This document shows positions 1-6,145 of a stretch of 6,145 nt of DNA, piece by piece. Both the position numbers and the translations under genes were made by a program. A model generated the notes under the pieces. That model made no database searches and was not told the DNA's origin. It worked only from the letters and a program-made list of their open reading frames with translations. Where the stretch lies: assembly GCA_903904635.1 (NCBI GenBank), contig CAIVDH010000196.1:1-6145 (forward strand), read 5' to 3'. The stretch's first letter is position 1; the number at the start of each line of letters is the position of its first letter. The stretch is from an uncultured Burkholderiales bacterium. Its GTDB lineage: Bacteria; Pseudomonadota; Gammaproteobacteria; Burkholderiales; Burkholderiaceae_D.

Positions 1-277
1 CATTGTGGCGCATCCCAAGATCGCTCCTTACGCATCGATCGGTGGTGAGATCTGGTTTTTACCTGAAGATAAAGCAGTTCACTTTAATTTAAATTCTGGT
101 CGTTTCCCATCCAAAAACGAGGGAGATATGGACGTGGTTGCAAAATATTTACTTTCGCTCGGTTACACCAAAGTATATGCAACCCCCAGAGATCAGCGCT
201 ATGGATTAGTGACGCCGATTTTATACATGCTTGATCATTACTCAGATGGATCTGGAGGCAAGTTCATAAATGAATGA
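1..277 (+). CDS. C-terminal part of an unidentified protein (5' end outside window)
   Basis: The reading frame is open from the left edge to a TGA at 275-277, so at least 91 residues are visible. The GTG at position 5 is preceded in frame by a sense codon (ATT) and has no visible ribosome site, so it is probably an internal valine and not the start. I do not recognise the family with confidence. Counting that Val as residue 1, there is a His-Pro at 3-4, then GGEIWF at 13-18 and NSGRFPS at 30-36, followed by a predicted helix and LGYTKVYA. This order (His, then small-Gly-Glu-Ile, then N-x-SG-aromatic-Pro) resembles a conserved segment I recall near the C-termini of some bacterial toxin- or effector-like proteins. 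That comparison is from memory only. No signal peptide or membrane segment is visible in this part. Base composition is about 43% GC over the first 240 bases by hand count, lower than a purL sample at about 52%. The gene converges on the amidase gene with a 3-bp gap. Confidence 0.6.
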   Translation, partial: IVAHPKIAPYASIGGEIWFLPEDKAVHFNLNSGRFPSKNEGDMDVVAKYLLSLGYTKVYATPRDQRYGLVTPILYMLDHYSDGSGGKFINE

Positions 278-280
278 ATT

Positions 281-1597
281 TCACAGTCTCGCCGCAATTG
301 CTCTTGCTACTGAATTAATATGAGAATCAGACATTGCAGCACCTGCCACACTTAAGCCCACGGGTAGTGAGCCTTGAGCGTGGCATGGTAGTGTTATCGC
401 GCAACCATCGAGCAAATTAATCAGCGAAGGATTTCTCAGCATTAGCCGGTTAATTTCAAAGTAGGTTTCGTCAGATTGTTCAAGCTCGGCAATGGCAGGT
501 GCCACGAGTGGCACAGTAGGCATCAGCATTGCATCAAAACCCTGAAGCTCAGCTTCCATTCTAACGACCCAACTTCGCCGTTCAATTTGCAGGCGTGCAT
601 AATCTTCTGTTGAATAATTGGCGCCTAACTTCATTCTTGCAGCAACCCGTTGGTCATAGAGATGGCCTGATCGATGAAGTAAATCAGCATGCCAGGCATA
701 AGCTTCAATAGGTGCAAATAAATTTATCTGTCGTGCTTCATGAAGCAGTTGCATCGGTAGCACAATGATTTCTGCACCTGCCAGCGACAATGCTTTTAAC
801 GCTGCATCAAATGATGCGGCGACGTGTTTGTCCATACCATCGAGCACGACTTCTTGCGGCACAACCAGACGCATACCCGAGAGCGGTAATACTGCAGCTT
901 GAAGCGGACTATCTGCAATGATGCTGTCAACCAGCAGGCAGTCCTCTACCGAACGCGTCATGGCACAGATGGTATCGAGCGATGATGACAATGGTATCGT
1001 TCCTGAGACCGGTACTCTGCGCATGGTCGGTTTATAGCCTACCAATCCGCATAGCGCTGCCGGAATGCGAATAGACCCACCGGTATCAGAGCCGATACCA
1101 GCCACACACATACCAGCAGCCACAGATACGGCAGCGCCTGATGAGGAGCCCCCGGGTATGCGCGCCACGTTACTGTCGCAGGGATTGGCGGGCGTGCCGT
1201 AATGCGGATTGAGCCCAACGCCTGAAAAAGCAAATTCGGTCATATTGGTTTTGCCAATGATTGCAGCACCCGCCGAGCGCAGCCGCGCCACAACAGGCGC
1301 ATCGCGCGTTACCTTGGCATGTTCGCGTAAAACCACTGAGCCGGCCAACGTCGTCTCGCCTGCGACATCCAACAAATCTTTTATTGAGACGGGCAGGCCA
1401 GCGATAGGTGATTGCTCAATTCCTGATGCGCGCTGGGTGTCTGCAAGTATGGCAGCGGCTAGCGCGGACTCTGGATATAGGCTGGTAAATACGGATGATG
1501 TGATTTTTGCGCGTTCAAGACAAGCAGCAACTAGCTCTTGACGATTAGTGTTGGCCAGTGCGGCAATGCCAGATAAAAGAGAGTCGGGCTTAGTCAT
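281..1597 (-). CDS. Amidase-signature family hydrolase, substrate unknown
   Basis: This 438-residue protein belongs to the amidase signature (AS) family, which hydrolyses amide bonds with a Ser-cisSer-Lys triad. The parts are visible: Lys73 in SIKDLLD, the cis-Ser151 in GGSSSG (149-154), and the nucleophile Ser175 in GSDTGGSIRIPAA. The 24-residue gap between the two serines matches FAAH and malonamidase E2. GKTNMTEFAFSG (115-126) and LVGYKPT (185-191) are further family blocks, and the C-terminal LPVGLSVAG is typical. Length is normal for a stand-alone bacterial AS enzyme (about 440-480). No signal peptide is seen, so it is probably cytoplasmic. It could be annotated as a GatA-like protein, but there is no gatB or gatC nearby, so a tRNA-amidotransferase role is not supported. 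Specificity cannot be read from sequence in this family. The ATG at 1597-1595 was chosen because the product has a normal N-terminus there, although no good Shine-Dalgarno precedes it. It is divergent from purL and convergent with the left-edge gene. Confidence 0.93.
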   Translation of the reverse strand: MTKPDSLLSGIAALANTNRQELVAACLERAKITSSVFTSLYPESALAAAILADTQRASGIEQSPIAGLPVSIKDLLDVAGETTLAGSVVLREHAKVTRDAPVVARLRSAGAAIIGKTNMTEFAFSGVGLNPHYGTPANPCDSNVARIPGGSSSGAAVSVAAGMCVAGIGSDTGGSIRIPAALCGLVGYKPTMRRVPVSGTIPLSSSLDTICAMTRSVEDCLLVDSIIADSPLQAAVLPLSGMRLVVPQEVVLDGMDKHVAASFDAALKALSLAGAEIIVLPMQLLHEARQINLFAPIEAYAWHADLLHRSGHLYDQRVAARMKLGANYSTEDYARLQIERRSWVVRMEAELQGFDAMLMPTVPLVAPAIAELEQSDETYFEINRLMLRNPSLINLLDGCAITLPCHAQGSLPVGLSVAGAAMSDSHINSVARAIAARL

Positions 1598-1676
1598 TAG
1601 TTTTAAATTGGCGTTAACTTAACAAGCCCATAGCATAACCGAGCAAGTCAGTAAGGCCTATGCAGAGGGGGCGGGT

Positions 1677-1682
1677 TATAAT
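1677..1682 (+). promoter_or_regulatory. Probable -10 box of the purL promoter
   Basis: A perfect TATAAT sits in the context GCGGGTTATAATC, 71 bp before the purL ATG. It would start transcription near 1689 and give a leader of about 65 nt. No good -35 hexamer lies 16-18 bp upstream (the sequence there is near AAGGCC), and the extended -10 TG motif is only half present (GGT before the box). The promoter may therefore be weak or helped by an activator. No PurR-type operator was recognised. The identification is from consensus only. Confidence 0.5.
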
Positions 1683-1753
1683 CATGCTCATCCGATTCAA
1701 CCTGCGTTACTGTGTTTTTTATTGCAGTATTCGCCTAGAAAACCATTCTTGAC

Positions 1754-4700
1754 ATGCTGATTTTGCCAGGCTGTAGCGCGCTTTCTGCCTTTCGTTCCCA
1801 ACGATTATTATCACAACTGAAAGAGATTGATGCGGCCATCGTCGGCGTCTCTGCTCGCTACAGTCATTTTATTGATGCGCCTGCGCCCTTAGCTGCAGAA
1901 GATATAAAGCGGCTCGAAGCCTTGCTGATTTATGGCGATCCTTTCACCGCCAGTGCAGATGGCGAACAATTTGTCGTCATACCCCGTTTCGGCACGATCT
2001 CACCCTGGGCCAGTAAAGCCACAGACATAGCGCACAACTGTGGTATGACCTATATCCAGCGCATTGAGCGTGGTGTCACCTATTATTTGCAGGTTAAATC
2101 CGGATTGTTAGGTGGTGCAAAAACCATCGATCGTGATCATATTGTTGCGATCGCAGACCTGCTGCATGATCGCATGACAGAGATGGTGATACGCGATCCT
2201 CAAGAGGCCGCTGATCTGTTTCGCGAATTAAAGCCGCAGCCACTTGCTTCCATTAATATTGCCAGCGGCATGGAAGCGCTGACACGCGCCAATGTTGAAC
2301 TTGGTCTGGCGATGTCGGAAGATGAAATCGACTATCTGTATCAGGCATTTACGCAAGCAAAACGTAATCCTACCGATGTTGAACTGATGATGTTTGCACA
2401 GGCAAACAGCGAACATTGCCGGCACAAGATTTTTAATGCCGACTGGACCATAGATGGCGAGGTGCAGGACAAATCACTCTTCGCCATGATTCGCAATACC
2501 CATCAACTCGCGCCGCGTGGCACCGTTGTGGCTTATTCGGATAATTCTTCGGTGATAGAAGGGGCGACGGTATCGCGGTTTTATCCGCGTGCTGCACAGG
2601 GCAATACCTATCAGGCCACGGACGAACTGACGCATATTCTGATGAAAGTGGAGACGCATAATCATCCCACGGCCATCTCACCATTTCCTGGCGCCTCAAC
2701 TGGTGCCGGTGGTGAAATTCGCGATGAAGGTGCGACCGGTCGCGGCGCAAAACCGAAAGCCGGCCTGACTGGTTTCACGGTATCAAATCTGATGATCACG
2801 CATGCGGTTCAGACTTGGGAAAATGCTCGCGATGTCAATCTGCCTTCCAGCAAACAACCTCAACCCGGCATGGCAGGCATTACTGGTAAACCTGAACGCA
2901 TTGCATCTCCTTTGCAAATCATGATTGAAGGACCGCTGGGTGGTGCGGCATTTAATAATGAATTCGGGCGGCCAAATCTTGCAGGTTATTTCAGAACTTA
3001 CGAGCAGAATGTTTCGGGTCAGGTTTATGGTTATCACAAGCCGATCATGATCGCTGGTGGCATAGGTAGCATTTCAGCATTGCACACCAAGAAAAATGAT
3101 CTGCCGGTTGGCAGCTTGTTGATACAGCTGGGTGGTCCGGGTATGCGCATTGGCATGGGTGGCAGTGCGGCTTCATCCATGACGACCGGTTCGAATACAG
3201 CAGATCTGGATTTTGATTCTGTACAGCGTGGCAATCCCGAGATGGAGCGTCGCGCACAAGAAGTAATTAACAGCTGCTGGTCTATGGGCAGCGATAATCT
3301 TATTCTTTCCATACACGATGTCGGCGCGGGTGGTTTGTCCAATGCCTTCCCAGAAATCACTAATGATGCCGGCCGTGGTGCGGTATTTAATTTACGTAAG
3401 GTGCCGCTGGAAGAAAGTGGCATGGCACCCAAAGAAATCTGGAGCAATGAGTCACAAGAGCGTTATGTGCTGGGCATAGCGCCGTCTAGTCTGCCTTTGT
3501 TTCAGGCTATGTGTGAACGCGAGCGTTGTCCGTTTGCAGTGGTGGGTATCGCTACCGAAGAACGCCAGTTGCGTGTGATCGACCCGGATCATGATAACTA
3601 TCCGGTGGATATGCCTATGGATGTGTTGCTGGGCAAACCACCTAAAATGCATCGCGATGTCAAACATAGTCATCAAGAATTTGCGCCACTCGACCTGACC
3701 GGTATCGAGCTTGATGATGCAGCAGGGCGGGTATTGCGTCTGCCTACTGTGGCGGATAAATCTTTCCTCATTACGATCGGCGACCGCAGCGTAGGTGCGC
3801 ACACAGTACGTGATCAAATGGTCGGTCCATGGCAAGTGCCAGTGGCTGATTGTGCCGTGACTACGATGAGCCATGTGGGCTATCTGGGTGAGGCGATGGC
3901 CATGGGCGAGAGAACACCATTGGCTGTGATTAATGCGCCGGCTTCAGGACGTATGGCAGTCGGTGAAGCCATTACCAATATCGCAGCAGCGCCGATTGCT
4001 GCGATAGGCGATATCAAACTTTCGGCCAACTGGATGGCTGCGTGCGGCCAGCCGGGGCAAGATGCCGCGTTGTTTGATACGGTTAAAGCGGTTGGTATGG
4101 AATTGTGCCCAGCGTTAGGCATCAGCATCCCGGTGGGCAAAGATTCGCTTTCCATGCGCACCACCTGGCAGGACGGTGATGGTGCCAAATCTGTTATGTC
4201 ACCAGTTTCGTTGATTGTGTCTTCTTTTGCGCCTGTTACCGATGTGCGTTTGTGCCTCACGCCGCAGCTGCGCACCGACAAGGGTGAGACCGCATTAATA
4301 GTCATTGATCTGGGACGAGGCAAAAATCGTCTGGGCGCTTCTGCTTTTGCGCAGGTGATGCAGCAGTTAGGTAATGAAGTGCCGGATGTCGATAGTCCGG
4401 AAGATCTGAAACAGTTTTTTGCTGCCATACAGCGGCTCATGCTCGAGAAAAAAATACTCGCTTATCACGACAGATCAGATGGCGGTTTGTTTGCCACTTT
4501 GTGCGAAATGGCATTTGCAGGTCATTGCGGCATATCAGTTAATCTCGATATGCTGACGATGGAAAGCGAACATGCAAACGACTGGGGTGATTCAAAAAAT
4601 TGGGCGACGCAGGTTAGTGAACGACGTAATGATCTGACATTGCGTGCGTTGTTCAGTGAAGAATTAGGTGCGGTCATTCAGGTGCGCGCCGAGCAAAAAT

Positions 4701-5767
4701 CTGATGTGATGAATTTACTGCGCGAGCATAATCTGGGCGCATGTAGCCACATCATCGGCAAAATTAATGATCGTGATGTGATTGAATTTACGCGCGATGC
4801 CAAGCTTATTTATACGCAGCCGCGCAGCACTTTGCGGCGAGCATGGAGTGAGACTAGCTGGCGCATTGCCCGCTTGCGCGACAATCCGGCTTGTGCGGAT
4901 GCGGAATATGATCGCTTACTGGATCAATCCGATCCAGGCATGCAGCCCAAACTTAGTTTTGATCCTACGCAAAATGTCGCGGCAACCTACATTGCCACCG
5001 GTGTGCGCCCTCGGATAGCGATTTTGCGTGAGCAGGGTGTTAACTCGCATGTTGAGACCGCGTATGTGATGCATCAAGCGGGGTTTGAGGCCGTTGATGT
5101 GCACATGAGCGACCTTATTGCCGGGCGTGTGCAACTCGATGATTTCAAAGGTGCGATTGCGGTTGGCGGCTTCTCTTATGGCGATGTACTCGGTGCAGGT
5201 GAAGGCTGGGCCAAATCGATTTTATTCAACGATAGTTTGTCAGATCAGTTTGCCGAATTTTTTCAGCGCACAGATACCTTTGCGCTGGGCATATGTAACG
5301 GTTGTCAGATGATGAGTAATCTGAAATCAATTATTCCTGGTGCGCAGGCCTGGCCGAAATTTACGCGTAATAAATCCGAGCAATTCGAAGCACGCTTAGC
5401 GATGGTTGAAGTTGCGGACTCACCATCGATTTTCTTTAATGGCATGGTTGGCACGCAAACACCGATTGCTGTGGCACACGGTGAAGGGTATGCAAATTTC
5501 TCGTTGACTGGCACGCAGCAAGAGGCATTGGTTGCATTACGCTTTGTCGACAATAACGGTGGCGCAACGGAAGCTTATCCGTTTAATCCGAATGGCTCAC
5601 CATTAGGCATTACCGCAGTAACGACGCTTGATGGCCGTTTTACCGTGATGATGCCGCATGCTGAGCGAGTGTTCAGGACGGTTACACATTCTTGGCATCC
5701 TGACGATTGGGCAGAAGATGCGCCCTGGATGCGTATGTTTCGCAATGCGCGAAAGTGGGTGGACTAA
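1754..5767 (+). CDS. purL: Phosphoribosylformylglycinamidine synthase (FGAM synthase), large single-chain type
   Basis: PurL converts FGAR, glutamine and ATP to FGAM, glutamate, ADP and phosphate, the fourth step of de novo purine synthesis in the cytoplasm. At 1337 residues this is the proteobacterial fused form, not the split PurS/PurQ/PurL type. In order: a PurS-like N-terminal domain (about 1-165); a linker with [11 protein letters not shown] (219-229); the first synthetase half with VETHNHP (299-305), [14 protein letters not shown] (about 395-408), [12 protein letters not shown] (460-471) and HDVGAGGL (521-528); the second half with PVGKDS (793-798) and YHDRSDGG (904-911); and a class I glutaminase domain (about 1085-1337). 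The glutaminase has GGFSYGD (1138-1144) and the nucleophile Cys1181 in GICNGCQ. By alignment from memory with the Salmonella enzyme, the remaining triad residues are His1302 and Glu1304 in MPHAERVFR. All core motifs are intact, so the enzyme should be active. The ATG at 1754 is fixed by an in-frame TAG at 1736-1738 and by the family N-terminus LPG.SALSAFR. No clear Shine-Dalgarno is seen. It appears to be transcribed alone. Confidence 0.98.
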   Translation: MLILPGCSALSAFRSQRLLSQLKEIDAAIVGVSARYSHFIDAPAPLAAEDIKRLEALLIYGDPFTASADGEQFVVIPRFGTISPWASKATDIAHNCGMTYIQRIERGVTYYLQVKSGLLGGAKTIDRDHIVAIADLLHDRMTEMVIRDPQEAADLFRELKPQPLASINIASGMEALTRANVELGLAMSEDEIDYLYQAFTQAKRNPTDVELMMFAQANSEHCRHKIFNADWTIDGEVQDKSLFAMIRNTHQLAPRGTVVAYSDNSSVIEGATVSRFYPRAAQGNTYQATDELTHILMKVETHNHPTAISPFPGASTGAGGEIRDEGATGRGAKPKAGLTGFTVSNLMITHAVQTWENARDVNLPSSKQPQPGMAGITGKPERIASPLQIMIEGPLGGAAFNNEFGRPNLAGYFRTYEQNVSGQVYGYHKPIMIAGGIGSISALHTKKNDLPVGSLLIQLGGPGMRIGMGGSAASSMTTGSNTADLDFDSVQRGNPEMERRAQEVINSCWSMGSDNLILSIHDVGAGGLSNAFPEITNDAGRGAVFNLRKVPLEESGMAPKEIWSNESQERYVLGIAPSSLPLFQAMCERERCPFAVVGIATEERQLRVIDPDHDNYPVDMPMDVLLGKPPKMHRDVKHSHQEFAPLDLTGIELDDAAGRVLRLPTVADKSFLITIGDRSVGAHTVRDQMVGPWQVPVADCAVTTMSHVGYLGEAMAMGERTPLAVINAPASGRMAVGEAITNIAAAPIAAIGDIKLSANWMAACGQPGQDAALFDTVKAVGMELCPALGISIPVGKDSLSMRTTWQDGDGAKSVMSPVSLIVSSFAPVTDVRLCLTPQLRTDKGETALIVIDLGRGKNRLGASAFAQVMQQLGNEVPDVDSPEDLKQFFAAIQRLMLEKKILAYHDRSDGGLFATLCEMAFAGHCGISVNLDMLTMESEHANDWGDSKNWATQVSERRNDLTLRALFSEELGAVIQVRAEQKSDVMNLLREHNLGACSHIIGKINDRDVIEFTRDAKLIYTQPRSTLRRAWSETSWRIARLRDNPACADAEYDRLLDQSDPGMQPKLSFDPTQNVAATYIATGVRPRIAILREQGVNSHVETAYVMHQAGFEAVDVHMSDLIAGRVQLDDFKGAIAVGGFSYGDVLGAGEGWAKSILFNDSLSDQFAEFFQRTDTFALGICNGCQMMSNLKSIIPGAQAWPKFTRNKSEQFEARLAMVEVADSPSIFFNGMVGTQTPIAVAHGEGYANFSLTGTQQEALVALRFVDNNGGATEAYPFNPNGSPLGITAVTTLDGRFTVMMPHAERVFRTVTHSWHPDDWAEDAPWMRMFRNARKWVD

Positions 5768-5808
5768 GTTTTTTGCGTCAGCAGCAATACTCGACTGTAG
5801 ATGAAAGT

Positions 5809-5836
5809 AAAAAAGCGCTCAGTTGAGCGCTTTTTT
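5809..5836. terminator. Bidirectional intrinsic terminator between purL and the isomerase gene
   Basis: A perfect 12-bp inverted repeat (5809-5820 with 5825-5836) encloses the loop AGTT. The core is GC-rich (GCGCTC / GAGCGC) and is flanked by six A on the left and six T on the right, so either strand gives a hairpin followed by a U run. It starts 42 bp after the purL stop and lies 53 bp beyond the stop of the convergent isomerase gene, the place expected for a terminator shared by both. Confidence 0.92.
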
Positions 5837-5863
5837 GTTGGTGCTTACTGCAACTAATTTAGC

Positions 5864-5902
5864 TTATTGAATTAAATTACTGAATTAGCTTACTGAATTT
5901 TT
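5864..5902. repeat. Three copies of a 13-bp tandem repeat at the 3' end of the isomerase gene
   Basis: Three adjacent 13-bp units begin at 5864, 5877 and 5890 (TTATTGAATTAAA, TTACTGAATTAGC, TTACTGAATTTTT). On the minus strand each contains AATTCARTAA. The unit at 5890-5902 carries the last codons (Ile-Gln) and the TAA stop of the isomerase gene; the other two lie just after the stop. The array is AT-rich and only the first 9 bases of each unit are well conserved. Confidence 0.7.
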
Positions 5903-6145
5903 GCTTTCTTCTTCAGATCTTGTTGAAAAGCCTGCAGTTTTTTCTGTTGCAGCGATTCGGCTATTTGCGGTTTGACTTCATCAAAAGACGGTACTTGCGC
6001 ATCGCGAGTATCTTCAAGCTTGATTACATGAAAACCGAATTGCGTTTTGATAGGCGTTTCTGTGATCTCGCCTTTTTTCAAGGTGATCATCGCATCTGAA
6101 AATGGTTTTACAAATGCATTTGGAGGCGCCCAACCCAAATCACCA
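5890..6145 (-). CDS. Parvulin-type (PpiC-like) peptidyl-prolyl cis-trans isomerase, C-terminal part
   Basis: The frame is open to the right window edge, giving 84 complete codons before the TAA at 5892-5890. The N-terminal part of the protein lies outside. The visible part opens with GDLGW, followed by FSDAMITLKKGEIT and then KTQFGFHVIKLED. These are the second half of the parvulin rotamase domain, including its conserved FG-aromatic-H motif (His39 counting the first visible Gly as 1). Enzymes of this family speed up proline isomerisation during folding, and many act in the periplasm as chaperones. Whether this one has a signal peptide cannot be seen. After the domain comes a charged helix-like tail rich in Gln and Lys (QQKKLQAFQQDLKKKAK). 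A TTG at 6138 lies inside the GDLGW motif and is not the start. The gene converges on purL across the shared terminator. Family confidence is high, but the exact ortholog (PpiC, PrsA-like or SurA-like) is not determined. Confidence 0.92.
   Translation of the reverse strand, partial: GDLGWAPPNAFVKPFSDAMITLKKGEITETPIKTQFGFHVIKLEDTRDAQVPSFDEVKPQIAESLQQKKLQAFQQDLKKKAKIQ

Noticed and set aside
5..7. GTG as the start codon of the left-edge gene
   Set aside because: The frame is open upstream to the window edge and there is too little sequence for a ribosome site. The fragment reads like the end of a longer protein.
1209..1541. 110-codon open frame on the plus strand inside the amidase gene
   Set aside because: It is antisense to the amidase active-site region. 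The Ser/Ala/Thr-rich product has no family resemblance, and the amidase explains the constraint here.
1598..1676. A promoter for the amidase on the minus strand
   Set aside because: Only loose matches were found (for example TATGCT without a partner -35), none better than chance.
1690..1753. A purine riboswitch or PurR operator in the purL leader
   Set aside because: The leader of about 65 nt lacks the three-way-junction layout of a purine riboswitch. No ACGCAAACGTTTGCGT-like operator is present.
3034..3447. 137-codon open frame on the minus strand inside purL
   Set aside because: It is antisense to highly conserved PurL motifs ([20 protein letters not shown]). It has no start signals or protein family features.
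3880..4440. 186-codon open frame on the minus strand inside purL
   Set aside because: It lies wholly opposite the conserved second synthetase half of PurL. Its product is Ser/Arg/Pro/Ala-rich with no recognisable domain, and it is best explained as a codon-bias shadow.
6136..6138. TTG (minus strand) as start of the isomerase
   Set aside because: It encodes the Leu of the parvulin GDLGW motif, and the domain continues beyond the window edge.

Overview
The window looks like ordinary chromosomal DNA from a betaproteobacterium, most likely of the Burkholderiales/Oxalobacteraceae type. This is inferred from the large single-chain PurL, whose N-terminus (MLILPG.SALSAFR..RLL) and DWGD.KNWA-type insertion I recall from that order. 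The purL and ppiC genes lie next to each other, and I also associate that arrangement with the group. GC is about 50% by hand counts. No rRNA, tRNA, CRISPR array, insertion sequence or phage gene was seen.

Layout from left to right: (1) The 3' end of a plus-strand gene enters from the left edge and stops at 277. It has no confident family, but one motif resembles a domain I recall from the C-termini of toxin- or effector-like proteins. (2) A complete minus-strand amidase-signature hydrolase (1597 to 281) converges on it, with only 3 bp between the two stop codons. (3) A 156-bp divergent intergenic region holds a perfect TATAAT box reading toward purL. (4) The full purL gene (1754-5767) encodes the 1337-residue FGAM synthase and takes up two thirds of the window. 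(5) A 122-bp convergent intergenic region holds a perfect 12-bp hairpin, A-rich on one side and T-rich on the other, that can terminate transcription in both directions, plus a 13-bp tandem repeat. (6) The 3' end of a minus-strand parvulin-type peptidyl-prolyl isomerase gene runs off the right edge.

The genes do not form one operon: each neighbouring pair is convergent or divergent. purL appears to be a single-gene transcription unit. PurL performs step four of de novo purine synthesis; the parvulin is a protein-folding factor; the amidase has no visible pathway partner.

I did not find a clear new system. The points most worth a second look are the unidentified gene fragment at the left edge and the small tandem repeat that re-copies the end of the isomerase gene and places stop codons in all three frames.
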